From: Streptomyces sp. ISL-96 | GTDB lineage: Bacteria; Actinomycetota; Actinomycetes; Streptomycetales; Streptomycetaceae | Assembly: GCF_018614035.1 (NCBI RefSeq) | Contig: NZ_JAGGPA010000063.1 | Span: forward strand, 1 to 49,348 | Length of the DNA stretch: 49,348 nucleotides | Direction: 5' to 3' | In this document: piece by piece, positions 1 to 8,691 of the stretch | Position numbering within the stretch: the first letter of the stretch is position 1 | Layout: every line of letters begins with the position of its first letter | Program-made: the position numbers and the translations under genes | Notes under the pieces: generated by a model | The model's database searches: none | What the model was told of the DNA's origin: nothing | The model's input: only the letters and a program-made list of their open reading frames with translations

Positions 1-23
1 GGCCAAAGTCACCAGCATTGGGT

Positions 24-401
24 CTAGGCGGCGCCGACCGCTGCCAGCACCGCAACCGGCAACAGCAGCATCCACTGAGGCAGGCGCAGCAACGGCTTCG
101 ACCAGCTCGCGGCCAAGGAAACGGCCAGGAACACGGCCGAGTAGGCGACGAAGTGGGCGGCCAGAAGCCAGGCGATGGTGTCACTGCCGGGGCGGTCGCG
201 CAGGGCCAGCCAGATCAGCGCCGCCGCGGCCAGGACCATGTCGGCCGTGACCATGTGCCAGACGGCGTGCAGAACACGGCGGGGCTCGTCCGGGAGGCTA
301 CCGGCCAGCAGCGGCCGGACGACGTCCCGACCACCTGCTATGGCGTGCATCGCGGCGACCCCGGCCGCGGTTGCGCCGGCGCTGAGAAACCAGCCGTTCA
401 C
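24..401 (-). CDS. Small four-helix membrane protein of unknown function
   Basis: This 125-aa protein has about four hydrophobic segments (roughly residues 5-22, 45-67, 77-97 and 105-123) separated by short charged loops, so it is an integral membrane protein. I do not recognise a named family with certainty. Its ATG overlaps the stop of the upstream TetR gene by 4 bp (ATGA), so the two are translationally coupled and probably form one repressor-controlled operon. Coupling to an autorepressed TetR gene often means the partner is the regulated function, for example in small-molecule tolerance, but nothing in the sequence identifies a substrate. Confidence 0.75.
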   Translation of the reverse strand: MNGWFLSAGATAAGVAAMHAIAGGRDVVRPLLAGSLPDEPRRVLHAVWHMVTADMVLAAAALIWLALRDRPGSDTIAWLLAAHFVAYSAVFLAVSLAASWSKPLLRLPQWMLLLPVAVLAAVGAA

Positions 402-985
402 CGGGCCTCGATTCCGCGGCCGACGATGGCCGCCAGTTGAGCGGCGAGCTTCGGGCTGGGCTGTTCGCCCACCAGCCCGACGTGGAAGAAGACGGCTCCC
501 GCAAGCGTGTCCAGAACCAGGTCGACCAGCACGCTGGGGGCGGTCTCCCCGCGCCGGCCGGCTCGCTCGAACACTGCCACCAGACCGTCCTTGGCCGGTG
601 CGAGGAAGTTGGAGCGGATGCGGGCCTGCAAGTCCGGGTCGGCGGCAAAGTCGGCCAGCAGGCCAGGCAGGGCAGCGGCGACGGCCGGCGCGGAAAACTC
701 CTGGATGAGGGACTCCAGCAGCGCCGTCAGATCACCAGTCAGCGTGCCGGTGTCGGGCACCGGACCCGCTTCGGTTTCGGTGAACACCGCCTCGTACACC
801 AACTCGGCCTTGCACGACCAGCGCCGGTAGATGGTGTCCTTGCCGACGCCGGCCCGGGCGGCCACCGCTCCGATTGAGGTGGCGGCGTAGCCGAGTTCCG
901 TCACCAGCTCGGTCGTGGCGGCCAGGATCGCCTGATGGGCACGGCTGTCTCGGGGACGCCCACGCGGGGCGCCGGGAAGATTCAT
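398..985 (-). CDS. TetR/AcrR family transcriptional regulator
   Basis: The 195-aa protein begins with a typical TetR helix-turn-helix (about residues 13-60), including the GVGKDTIYRRW recognition-helix pattern. The C-terminal all-helical domain resembles those that bind effectors and mediate dimerisation. The ATG is preceded by a 30-bp inverted repeat at 989-1018, which would place a repressor over its own promoter and start region. The membrane protein downstream overlaps by 4 bp and is the likely co-regulated target. TetR proteins are usually ligand-relieved repressors; the ligand cannot be inferred here. Confidence 0.9.
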   Translation of the reverse strand: MNLPGAPRGRPRDSRAHQAILAATTELVTELGYAATSIGAVAARAGVGKDTIYRRWSCKAELVYEAVFTETEAGPVPDTGTLTGDLTALLESLIQEFSAPAVAAALPGLLADFAADPDLQARIRSNFLAPAKDGLVAVFERAGRRGETAPSVLVDLVLDTLAGAVFFHVGLVGEQPSPKLAAQLAAIVGRGIEAR

Positions 986-988
986 GGG

Positions 989-1018
989 ATAACCATACGG
1001 GACGGCCCGTTGGGTTAT
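989..1018. promoter_or_regulatory. Candidate TetR operator, 30-bp inverted repeat
   Basis: The left arm ATAACCATACGGG (989-1001) and the right arm CCCGTTGGGTTAT (1006-1018) are inverted copies matching at 11 of 13 positions around a 4-nt centre. The repeat lies 3 bp upstream of the TetR start codon. Its size and position fit an autoregulatory TetR operator. Binding by this regulator is inferred from proximity. Confidence 0.6.
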
Positions 1019-1161
1019 TTGCGGGTCGCCACATCTCCACCCCCATGCACCTCCCGCTGCCGGGCCGCTTCGACTCGCCTGAGCATGAACCGCCGCCTTT
1101 GGGGCAGGGGCCGGAGGCCGGGACCCGCCCGGTGCACTCCCGTGCTCGAAGGAGACCGAAC

Positions 1162-1335
1162 GTGATAGCCCGTCCCACCAGCCCCGGCTCGCCGATCTAC
1201 GACCAGCTCGTCATGGAACACGGAGACGTCCTCACCGAGGCCAGAAGACTCGCCGACCTCACGCATCAGCAGGCGGATCGTGTGCTGACCTGGGACAAGT
1301 CCACCTTGAGGGGCGATCAAGCCGCACAGTCCTGA
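1162..1335 (+). CDS. Hypothetical 57-aa protein
   Basis: A GTG start at 1162 follows an AAGGAGA ribosome-binding site at 1149-1155. It opens a 57-aa frame that contains an amphipathic, charged stretch around EARRLADLTHQQADRVLTW. An in-frame extension upstream exists, but the ribosome-binding site favours this start. I recognise no domain. The gene lies 118 bp before the glycerophosphotransferase-like gene, so it could be a separate small gene or part of the same unit. The good ribosome-binding site and plausible amino-acid composition support it; no functional evidence does. Confidence 0.5.
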   Translation: MIARPTSPGSPIYDQLVMEHGDVLTEARRLADLTHQQADRVLTWDKSTLRGDQAAQS

Positions 1336-1452
1336 GTTCGGCGTCCTGTTCGCTGGAGGGTGCCGGGGGCGATTCCTTCGCATGGCCTATCGTGGCCGGT
1401 CACACGGGGTGGGCCGGCCAGGACGGCGGGGCGGAGTGCCAAGGGGTCACAG

Positions 1453-3182
1453 ATGAGCGAGGGACGTCCGGGCTGGATAAGGGTTCCGGTCGGGGATGAC
1501 GCCGCTCGATGGGCAGCCCGAGGACAATGCCGCCGGGTGCTCCTGGTCGTACACAACGTCACTTCGGCCACCCGCCTGCTCGACGTCATAGCACTGTTCC
1601 ATGACGACCTGCGGGTGCAGCTTCTGGCGACCTGCACGCGATCCTCCGCCTTCAGTTCCGGGGTCGCCGAACTTCTCGCGAGTATCGGCGTACCGATATT
1701 GCCGTGGGAACAGGCATGCAGCGTCCCTGTGGATCTTGCCATCTCGGCCAGCTTCGGCGGCCAACTCCACCGTATCCATGGCAAGTTGGCCATACTTTCG
1801 CACGGAATTGGCTATACTAAGACGCTGGCCAAGCCGGAAGCCGGAAGCCGGAAGCACCTGTCTTCGGGCTTTCTCCGGAGTGGCTGCTGTCGGAGGAGAC
1901 AGGGCGTCCTCTCGCGGATGCGCTGGTGCTGTCCCATCCCGAGCAGCTCGACCGTCTGCAAGCCGCCTGCCCCGAGGCCGCCCCTACGGCGGTGCTCGCG
2001 GGAGATCCGTGTTTCGACCGCATGCTGGCGGCACGTTCATACCGTGAGAGGTTCCGTAATGCTTTCGGGGTGCGGCGCGGGCAGCGGTTCGTCGTGCTCA
2101 ACTCGACCTGGAATCCGGACTCGCTCTTTGGTGATGCCGGCGAGGACGTTCTGCCGTGGCTGTTGCCGCGCCTGAGTGCCGAGTTGCCGGCGGATGAATA
2201 CCGTGTCGCTGTCGTACTGCATCCCAACATCTGGCACGGCCATGGCCCCGGGCAGATCCGGGCGTGGCTCGACCGGGCGCGACGAAGCGGTCTGGCACTG
2301 ATCGATCCCCTGGAGGACTGGCGGCAGGCTTTGATCGCAGCGGATGCCGTGATCGGCGATCACGGGTCGGTCTCCTACTACGCCGCCGCCTTGGGCGTCC
2401 CGGTGCTGCTGGGCGCGGCGCCCGAGTCGGGGCTCGACCCACTGGCGCCGGTCTCGGACTTTGTGCGGCGCGCACCCCGTCTGGACGTGTACGCGCCCCT
2501 GCTTCCCCAGGTCGCCTCCCTGCTGGCGGGCCACCAATGCCTGGCGGGGCCGAAGGAGTTCACGACGTCGCTGCCCGGCGAGGCCGCGCTGCGGCTGCGC
2601 CGTCTGTTCTACGCGCTCGTCGGGGTGAGCGAACCGCCCTGGCCTGCGCTTCTGGAGCCGTTGCCGATGCCTGCGTACACGCCGGTCTCGCACACTGCTC
2701 CGTTGCGTGTGCTGACCCGGCTGCTGGACGGGACTGATGCGGTGGCGGTGGAGCGCTATGCGGCGCCCGTCTACGAGCCGGTGGCGACGGGCGGGGCGCA
2801 GGCCGAGGCGCATACCGCCGTTCATGAGGACACCCGGGATGTGAGCGCGCTGGGCCTCGCCGACGTCATCTTCCGTGAGGGCTCCGCTGAGGATCCGCGG
2901 TGGGGAGGCCCTGCCCGGTGGACGGCCGAGGTACTGGATATGCACCGCCATTGCGCCCTCGCCGCATTCGTCACCGGTCCGGGCGAATGTGTGGCCCGTA
3001 TCCGTGGCGGCGAGGTTCTGCGCCTGTTGCCGGGGCCGGATGGTCCTGATCCCGCTGCCTGTGCGTCCGCGCTCTACGCGCGGCTGGCCGCAGGCTCCAG
3101 CCCGGACGAGATCGTGGCGCAGGGACTGACCGTCCGCACCGGCCGGACCACGCATCTGGTTGCTGTCACGACCGGGGAGTGA
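1453..3182 (+). pseudogene. CDP-glycerol-transferase-like gene broken by a frameshift
   Basis: Two frames together encode one protein. The N-terminal part starts at ATG 1453 after an AAGGGG site and reads normally to about 1830 (it contains AISASFGGQLHRIHGK and LSHGIGYTKTLA). It then leaves frame and stops at 2175. The correct continuation, from VFGLSPEWLLSEETGRP at about 1857, runs in another frame to 3182 and includes LNSTWNPDSLFGD and DAVIGDHGSVSYYAAALG, the last like the glycosyltransferase-B/CDP-glycerol glycerophosphotransferase fold. The break falls on a triplicated 7-bp unit at 1834-1854; removing two units or adding one restores a single reading frame of about 571-578 codons. The 3' end overlaps the convergent STAND gene by 17 bp. 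The role in polymer or envelope synthesis is inferred from the fold. A sequencing error or a phase-variable gene remains possible. Confidence 0.75.
1834..1854. repeat. 7-bp tandem repeat, three copies, inside a gene
   Basis: The unit CCGGAAG occurs three times in direct succession. Since 7 is not a multiple of 3, each copy gained or lost shifts the frame. The current copy number joins the upstream frame to the wrong downstream frame; one or four copies would be in frame. Slipped-strand mispairing is the obvious origin. Confidence 0.85.
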
Positions 3183-5301
3183 GGCACTGCTCACGCAGTG
3201 CGCGAAGGTAAACGAGTGGGTACGACGCCTGTTCCTGCCCGAGTTTGTTGATCGCCTCATCAATGTGCGGCAATGCGGCAGCCCGGTCCTGCTGGTCGAG
3301 CAGAGTTTCCGCGAGGTCGGTCAGGACGCGCGCCGTGTTGTAGGCCTCCTGGCTGTCGCGGAAGAACTGGAGCGCGCTCTCCAGGCGCTGTTGTGCCTCG
3401 GGTCGTCGCCCCATGCCGCGCAGCGCACGACCCCGATGGCGTTCGAGGAGCGCGCGGGCACGAGGCAAGTCCGGCGCTCCTTCGCCGTCCGGGGCGATGG
3501 TGTCGTAGATCTGTCCTGCCTCCTCGAAGCAGTCGTACGCCTCGTCGAAACGCCATTGCCGCAATCGCAGCAGCCCGAGGAGTTCCGTCGCCGATGCGTG
3601 TCCTCGCGCGTGACCGGCTTCCCGCTCGGCGGCTGTGGCGGCGAGCGCGGCGGCTTCCGCTTCATCGAAGCGTCGCAGTTCGGTGAGGGTGTGGGCGAGT
3701 TGTACGTTGAGGGCGCCGGCGGTGCGGGTGCCGGGGCAAGAGGTGGCGGCGGAGTCGGCCGCGAGCCGGAGGACGGGCAGCAGTTCGTCATGGTGGCCGG
3801 CTTTCAGCTGCAGCGGCCACAGCGCCCGTCCCAGGTCCATCACGGTGTGATGGTCACCGAACTCGGCGGCCGTGTGCATGGCCTGCACGATATTGCCCGC
3901 TTCCGCGGCGAGGATCCCCAGTGCTTGGCCCCGCTCGATGTGCGCGCTGTGAGCGGATCCCTCTGGCAGGGGTGGTACGCGCCAGCTTTCGGGGAGGGCG
4001 TGGTGTGCGGCGTGCAGTGCAGTGTGCCGGTAGCCCTCCGTCATGCGGGCGACGGCCGAGGCGCACGCCGCGATGCCGTCTACGCGGGCGGCAGTCTGTT
4101 CTGCGTGGCGCCGCACGGCCGGACGGTAGCGGTAGCGCCCGTCGTCCGTGCCTTCCAGCAGTTGCAGCTCGGCGAGCGTCGCCAGGATGCGGGCCGCGTC
4201 GTCCTCACTGATCTGTGCCGCCCACGCCGCCGCGGCAGGGCCGATGAAGGGCCAAGGCCGCAGCCCCAGCAGTCGGTACAGTCGAGCGGCATCCGGATCC
4301 AGCAGACGATAGGTGTCCTCGGCGGCGGTTTGAAGGGCTTCGTTTTCAGGAACTGCGAACACCTCCTGCCGCGGGTGATGGTGCGATGACAGGGCCGAGA
4401 GGCGCGGGGCGGCGGCTCTCAGGGCGTACGGCGAACCTCCGCAGCGGGCAATGACAGGTTCGAGCGTGGCGCGGGCAGCGGTTATGGCGGGCCTGCCGGC
4501 GATTTCCGTCAAAAGCCGTCTGGCGTCCTTGTCTGCCAGCGGACCTACAGGGATGCGCAGGGCGTCAAGGCCAGGCAGCGGATGCCGGGCGACGACGAGA
4601 GTGAACAGACCGGTGGCCGAGGTGATCAGCGGTCTGATCTGGGCAGCGGAATAGGCATGGTCGAGGACGACCAGCAGCCGGCGGTCGGAGGCGATGCGCC
4701 GGAAGTACTCGGAGCGCTCTTCGGCCGTGGGGGGAATATCCTCGGCGGCGAGGCCCAGTTGCCCCAGCAGGCGGCTCAGTGCGGCTGTCGCGTCGAGGGC
4801 GCTGTCGGCGGACTGGCCCCGCAGGTCGACGTACAACTGCCCATGAGGAAAGCGGTTCGCCTCCCTGCTGCCCCAGTGCAGGGCGAGGGTACTGGTGCCC
4901 ATGCCCTCGGGGCCGTGCAGCAGGGCGATTCTGGGTCGGCCGTCGGCGGCGCGTGAGGCTTCCTCGCCGAGGAGCTTCATCGCTGCTTTGCGGTCGGTGA
5001 AGAAGCGTGGTGCCGGTGGGAGCTGAGGGCGAGCGGAGGCGACGGCGAAACGGGGCATCTGTCGCGCGAGTGCGTCCCATGCGGGACTGAGCCCCGGTTC
5101 GCGTCGCAGGCCTTCGGACACCAGGCGAGCCACTGCCTCGGCTTCCCGGGAGGTCGTGGGCGCGGACACCTCCCGTCCGGCGATTCGACGTACCAGGCCG
5201 CCCGCCGACTCCCAGGCCCGCTTCCCGGCCTCGTTGGCCATTCCCGCACCGACCGCACCAAGAACCGCGGTGGCGGCCGCCAGCGATATGGGATCCAGCA
5301 T
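3166..5301 (-). CDS. STAND NTPase (NB-ARC-like) with TPR repeats
   Basis: This 711-aa protein starts at an ATG preceded by AAGGGGGAG. A hydrophobic Ala/Gly-rich helix (residues 3-25) is followed by a nucleotide-binding domain with Walker A GPEGMGTST (130-138), Walker B LLVVLD (199-204) and a sensor-like arginine near 229. A winged-helix-like segment (around 340-430) and C-terminal helical repeats with TPR spacing (about 510-710) follow. Proteins of this class act as ATP-dependent signal switches, in Streptomyces both as regulators and as immune-type sensors. The gene stands alone on the minus strand and overlaps the frameshifted gene tail to tail. No effector enzyme domain is visible, so the output is unknown. 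Confidence 0.85.
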   Translation of the reverse strand: MLDPISLAAATAVLGAVGAGMANEAGKRAWESAGGLVRRIAGREVSAPTTSREAEAVARLVSEGLRREPGLSPAWDALARQMPRFAVASARPQLPPAPRFFTDRKAAMKLLGEEASRAADGRPRIALLHGPEGMGTSTLALHWGSREANRFPHGQLYVDLRGQSADSALDATAALSRLLGQLGLAAEDIPPTAEERSEYFRRIASDRRLLVVLDHAYSAAQIRPLITSATGLFTLVVARHPLPGLDALRIPVGPLADKDARRLLTEIAGRPAITAARATLEPVIARCGGSPYALRAAAPRLSALSSHHHPRQEVFAVPENEALQTAAEDTYRLLDPDAARLYRLLGLRPWPFIGPAAAAWAAQISEDDAARILATLAELQLLEGTDDGRYRYRPAVRRHAEQTAARVDGIAACASAVARMTEGYRHTALHAAHHALPESWRVPPLPEGSAHSAHIERGQALGILAAEAGNIVQAMHTAAEFGDHHTVMDLGRALWPLQLKAGHHDELLPVLRLAADSAATSCPGTRTAGALNVQLAHTLTELRRFDEAEAAALAATAAEREAGHARGHASATELLGLLRLRQWRFDEAYDCFEEAGQIYDTIAPDGEGAPDLPRARALLERHRGRALRGMGRRPEAQQRLESALQFFRDSQEAYNTARVLTDLAETLLDQQDRAAALPHIDEAINKLGQEQASYPLVYLRALREQCLTPRS

Positions 5302-5535
5302 CGTGCACTCCCCCTTGTCCGGACTTCCGCGCCGCGACTGCAAGGCGCCAACGCGCGGGTGCGTCGCCGCCCTCAAAGTCCACGGTAGCGTCCAGGCGAT
5401 CACCCGAGGTGCCCACGGACCGATAACTGGCCAAGCAGCAGGGGGTGTTCCTGCCACGACAAGGGACCACAGGCGAGCACGTCGCCCACGCGCAGGCACG
5501 CAGCCCCAGCGGATGTGTTGTTGATGCCGGGCCTG

Positions 5536-5572
5536 CGCGGAGGGGACGGATGGGGGCCCCGCCCCCTCCGCG
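5536..5572 (-). terminator. GC-rich hairpin terminator after the MFS gene
   Basis: CGCGGAGGGG (5536-5545) pairs perfectly with CCCCTCCGCG (5563-5572) around a 17-nt loop. The hairpin lies 14 bp beyond the MFS stop codon, so it can end the 8.0-5.6 kb operon. There is no U-run, as is usual in Streptomyces. The rest of the 5302-5585 gap shows no gene. Confidence 0.55.
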
Positions 5573-5585
5573 TTGTGGGCCGGTG

Positions 5586-6890
5586 TCAGGCGGTGGCGGG
5601 CACGGGCGGTGCGGACGGCGCGGGCGGCTTCAGGCGGCCGGTGCGGTGCAGCCCGTACAGGGCGGCGGCACAGGCGAGGCCGAGAGCTGTGAGCGCGATC
5701 CATGGCAGCGCCGACATGCCCGCAGCCCGGGCGGCGTCGAGCGCGGCTCCGGTGAGCAGGTTGCCAAGCGTGATGCCGACGCCGCAGATGGTGTTGTAGA
5801 GCCCGTAGTGAGTGGCGACGAGGCGGTCACCGGAGAGGCGGACGATGGTGTCCATCTCGAACGGGTAGGCGATCATCGTGCCCAGCGCCAGCAGAAACGC
5901 GGCGAGCGTCGGCGGTACGGCGGCGAGAAGCCATAGCCCGGCCCCGCTGTCGGGTACCGGTACGGCCGTAGCCGCAAGCAGCGGCAGGAACGCGGTTCCC
6001 ATGACGAGCAGGCCCCCGATGAGCGCGCGGCCGGGCTCCATGCGGGCCTTGCACCAGGCGGTCACCTTGGTCTGGCCGAGGATGGTGCTCAGTCCGGAGA
6101 CGGCGAACAGCACCGCCACCGCCGCAGTCCCGAAGTCCCCTTCGCCACCCAGGCGCCGCACTTCCAGCGGCAACGCGAGATAGACCTGGAACGACATCAC
6201 GTACGAACCGATCATGGCGAGCGAGAAGAGCAGGAACGGCCGGTTGGCCAGGATGCTCCGCCACTGCGACAGCACACTCTCCCGGCGGCCGTCCGCCTGG
6301 ACCTTCGCGCCGTCGGCCCGGCGCGCCGGCAGGGCCCGGACCTGCACGATGCTCAAGGCCGCGAAGATGCCGGCGGCGGTCAGGCAGGTGATGCGGAAGT
6401 CGATACCCGTCAGCACCATGCCGACCAGCGGGCCGAGCAGGATGCCCGCCTGGTAGAAGACGTTGAACAGCGCGAACGCCTCCACCCGCCGCTCCCCCGC
6501 ATCGGCCGCGAGGTAGGCGCGGGTGGCCGGGTTGAACAGGGCCCCGGCCAGTCCCGTCGCGGCGGACGCGGCGATCAGCGCGGGCACCGAGTCGACGAGC
6601 CCGAGGGTGGCGAAGCCCACGACGCGCAGCAGCATCCCCGCGATGATCATCGGTTTGTAGCCGAGCCGGTCGGCCAGTGTTCCGCCGACCAGGAACATGC
6701 CCTGCTGGCTGAAGTTGCGTACGCCGAGGATCAGGCCGACGAGCCAGCCGGCCAGTCCGAGGGGTCCGGCCAGGTGCGTGGCCAGGTACGGCATCAGCAT
6801 GTAGAAGCCGAGGTTGATGGTGAACTGATTCACCATCAACAACTGGACGCTGCGTTCGTACGTGCGGACCTGCGCGAGGACGCTCTTCAC
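5586..6890 (-). CDS. MFS transporter, multidrug/metabolite efflux type
   Basis: The 434-aa protein shows about 12 hydrophobic helices. A conserved loop of the MFS antiporter type, with GGTLADRLGYKP, follows helix 2 (around residues 68-80), and a charged central cytoplasmic loop sits near residues 200-225. MFS proteins use ion gradients to export or import small solutes. The start overlaps the stop of the PLP enzyme gene by 4 bp, so enzyme and transporter are made together. The likely job is export of the enzyme's product or of a related amino-acid-like compound. A substrate cannot be read from the sequence. Confidence 0.88.
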   Translation of the reverse strand: MKSVLAQVRTYERSVQLLMVNQFTINLGFYMLMPYLATHLAGPLGLAGWLVGLILGVRNFSQQGMFLVGGTLADRLGYKPMIIAGMLLRVVGFATLGLVDSVPALIAASAATGLAGALFNPATRAYLAADAGERRVEAFALFNVFYQAGILLGPLVGMVLTGIDFRITCLTAAGIFAALSIVQVRALPARRADGAKVQADGRRESVLSQWRSILANRPFLLFSLAMIGSYVMSFQVYLALPLEVRRLGGEGDFGTAAVAVLFAVSGLSTILGQTKVTAWCKARMEPGRALIGGLLVMGTAFLPLLAATAVPVPDSGAGLWLLAAVPPTLAAFLLALGTMIAYPFEMDTIVRLSGDRLVATHYGLYNTICGVGITLGNLLTGAALDAARAAGMSALPWIALTALGLACAAALYGLHRTGRLKPPAPSAPPVPATA

Positions 6891-8038
6891 CGGTCCCCCT
6901 CCACATCGGTCTCGGACGGCGTCTCCGCGGCGGATTCCGGATGTTCCGCGCCCGCGTCATGGGCGAGGACAAGCGGGTCCACGATGCTGGTGCACCGGGT
7001 CCAGCGGGTGACTTCCTTCTCGTCCAGGCGCCCGATCGCCTCCGGTTCGGGCGCGGGCGGGAAGCCGAGCAAGCCATGGGCGGCGCAGTAGTCGTCGTCG
7101 TACACCGTGCTCAGATAGCGTTGCGGCCCGTCGGGGAAGATCGCCGCGATACGGGTGTCCTCGGGCAAGGTACGGGCAAGCCAGCCGGCGACCAGGGCGA
7201 CCGCGCCGACGCTCCATCCGCCGGTGGCGTAGTGCGAGGCGGCCAGCTGCCGGCAGGCCCACACCGCTTCGGCGGGGGCGACCCAGTGGACCTCGGAGAA
7301 GCTGTCGTAGGCGACATTACGGGGGTAGATGCTCGACCCGAGTCCGCGCATCAGCCGGGGCCGGGCGGGCTGGCCGAAGATGGTGGAGCCGATGGTGTCC
7401 ACGCCCACGAGCTTCAGGCCGGGGTAGAGCTGTCGCAGGACCCGCGAAACGCCGGCGGAGTGCCCGCCGGTGCCGACGCTGCACACCAGCACGTCGATGT
7501 GGGCGAGTTCGGTGGCGAGTTCCAGGGCGAGCGGTGTGTACGCGGTGGTGTTGTCGGGGTTGTTGTACTGGTCCGGGGACCAGGAATCCGGGTGCTGCCG
7601 CATCAGCTGGGCGACGCGGTCGCAGCGGGCCTGCTGCCAGCCGCCGGTGGGGTGCGGCTCGGACACGACATTGACCTGGGCGCCGTACGCGGTGAGCAGC
7701 CGGGTCATGGACGTCTCCAGGCCCGGGTCGGTGACCAGGGTGACTGGGTGGCCGTACACCATGCCTGCCAGGGCCAGGCCGAGGCCGAGGGTGCCGCTGG
7801 TGGACTCGATGATTCGGGCCGCGGGCTTCAGATCGCCGCGAGCGCGGGCGCGTTCGACCATGTGCAGGCCGGGGCGGTCTTTTATGCCGCCGGGGTTGAA
7901 GCCTTCCAGCTTCGCCCAGAAGCCTCGTCCGGCAGGAGCTAAGGGCTCACTGACGTGCAGTAAAGGGGTGTTGCCGACCAGCCCCGACAGGGCGGCGTGA
8001 CCGGGCTTGGCGAGGGGCGAGGTATTCGGAGATTGCAT
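6887..8038 (-). CDS. Cysteine synthase-family PLP-dependent enzyme
   Basis: The 383-aa protein belongs to fold-type II PLP enzymes (cysteine synthase/cystathionine beta-synthase family). The PLP lysine lies in NPGGIKDRPG (K53), the substrate loop is STSGTLG (79-85), and the phosphate-binding loop is SVGTGGHSAG (187-196). The ATG at 8038 follows GAGGAGAG; a longer frame upstream lacks such a site. IKDRPG replaces the usual SVKDR of housekeeping cysteine synthases. The C-terminus extends about 70 residues past the catalytic core, with acidic Ala/Glu-rich sequence. The gene is coupled to an MFS transporter and lies beside metal-handling genes. It may make cysteine or a beta-substituted alanine (SbnA-like diaminopropionate chemistry). 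The exact reaction is uncertain. Confidence 0.85.
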   Translation of the reverse strand: MQSPNTSPLAKPGHAALSGLVGNTPLLHVSEPLAPAGRGFWAKLEGFNPGGIKDRPGLHMVERARARGDLKPAARIIESTSGTLGLGLALAGMVYGHPVTLVTDPGLETSMTRLLTAYGAQVNVVSEPHPTGGWQQARCDRVAQLMRQHPDSWSPDQYNNPDNTTAYTPLALELATELAHIDVLVCSVGTGGHSAGVSRVLRQLYPGLKLVGVDTIGSTIFGQPARPRLMRGLGSSIYPRNVAYDSFSEVHWVAPAEAVWACRQLAASHYATGGWSVGAVALVAGWLARTLPEDTRIAAIFPDGPQRYLSTVYDDDYCAAHGLLGFPPAPEPEAIGRLDEKEVTRWTRCTSIVDPLVLAHDAGAEHPESAAETPSETDVEGDR

Positions 8039-8106
8039 AAGTCGGCTCTCCTCATTCGGTGAATGGCGCGTCGGGTGCTGATCGGCTGCGACTTCAAGGG
8101 CATGGC

Positions 8107-8526
8107 CTACGTCCGCCACCGGCACAGTGTGCAGAGCGTGAATCGGCCGGACATGGTTCTTCGGGCCTCCTGCACCGCGGGCCGCTCACTCCCGGGAGGT
8201 GCTGTCGAGCGCGTCGCTGCCGCTTCGGGGACGGCCGCGGCTGGCATCGGCTTACGCGTCTGCTGCCGTACGGCCGGCTCTACGTCCGAGCCGGTCGGCG
8301 AGCAGGAGGAGGAGTCGGCAGGTGTCACCGCAGCGGGAGACACGTGCTCGGTGCTCTGTCGGGCGCCGGCGACGGTACGGACCGCGCCGTGAGCACCGCC
8401 GAACTCGTGCAGCAGCCGCGCACAGTCGAGCACGAGCAACAGCAGCCCGCTCAGCAGCAGGGTGAGCAGTCGGCGCTGCGCAGGGGAAGCAGCGGGGCGT
8501 GGGCGAATGCGGGATGGCGGGGGCAC
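8107..8526 (-). CDS. Short single-span membrane protein, DUF6153-like
   Basis: A GTG start at 8526 sits just after a strong GGAGGA site and opens a 139-aa protein. An N-terminal basic stretch is followed by one hydrophobic helix (RRLLTLLLSGLLLLVLDCARLL, about residues 19-40). A low-complexity Ser/Pro/Ala region and a short C-terminal Cys motif (LCTLCRWRT) complete it. This layout, one N-terminal helix, a variable external part and a short conserved tail, matches the other small membrane proteins of this island. Sequence identity to them is low, so the family call is tentative. Confidence 0.5.
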   Translation of the reverse strand: MPPPSRIRPRPAASPAQRRLLTLLLSGLLLLVLDCARLLHEFGGAHGAVRTVAGARQSTEHVSPAAVTPADSSSCSPTGSDVEPAVRQQTRKPMPAAAVPEAAATRSTAPPGSERPAVQEARRTMSGRFTLCTLCRWRT

Positions 8527-8691
8527 AGTTCCTCCGCAGACGGCCGTCGTGCGCCACAAGGCACATCCGTACGGCGGGCGGGGCGGGCGGGGCAGTGTCA
8601 GGGAAATGCCGCATCGCGCCCGCAGCCGCTGGGGGCTGTCCGTAGTCATGACCACGGGAGGCGTCGAGGGCCGGCGTAGAGTCGCCGGTCC

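Noticed and set aside
1834..1926. Programmed ribosomal frameshifting to rescue the transferase
   Set aside because: No slippery heptamer or downstream pseudoknot was evident, and the tandem repeat explains the break more simply.
2037..3263. Long minus-strand frame of 408 codons opposite the broken transferase
   Set aside because: Arg/Gly/His-biased composition, no ribosome-binding site, and it is antisense to a sequence with recognisable protein features on the plus strand.
3160..4389. Plus-strand frame of 409 codons opposite the STAND gene
   Set aside because: Shadow of the high-GC minus-strand gene, which has Walker motifs and TPR helices in the other strand.
8199..8679. Plus-strand frames across 8.1-8.7 kb
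   Set aside because: They lack ribosome-binding sites and are antisense to the minus-strand gene with a strong GGAGGA site and a clear membrane helix.
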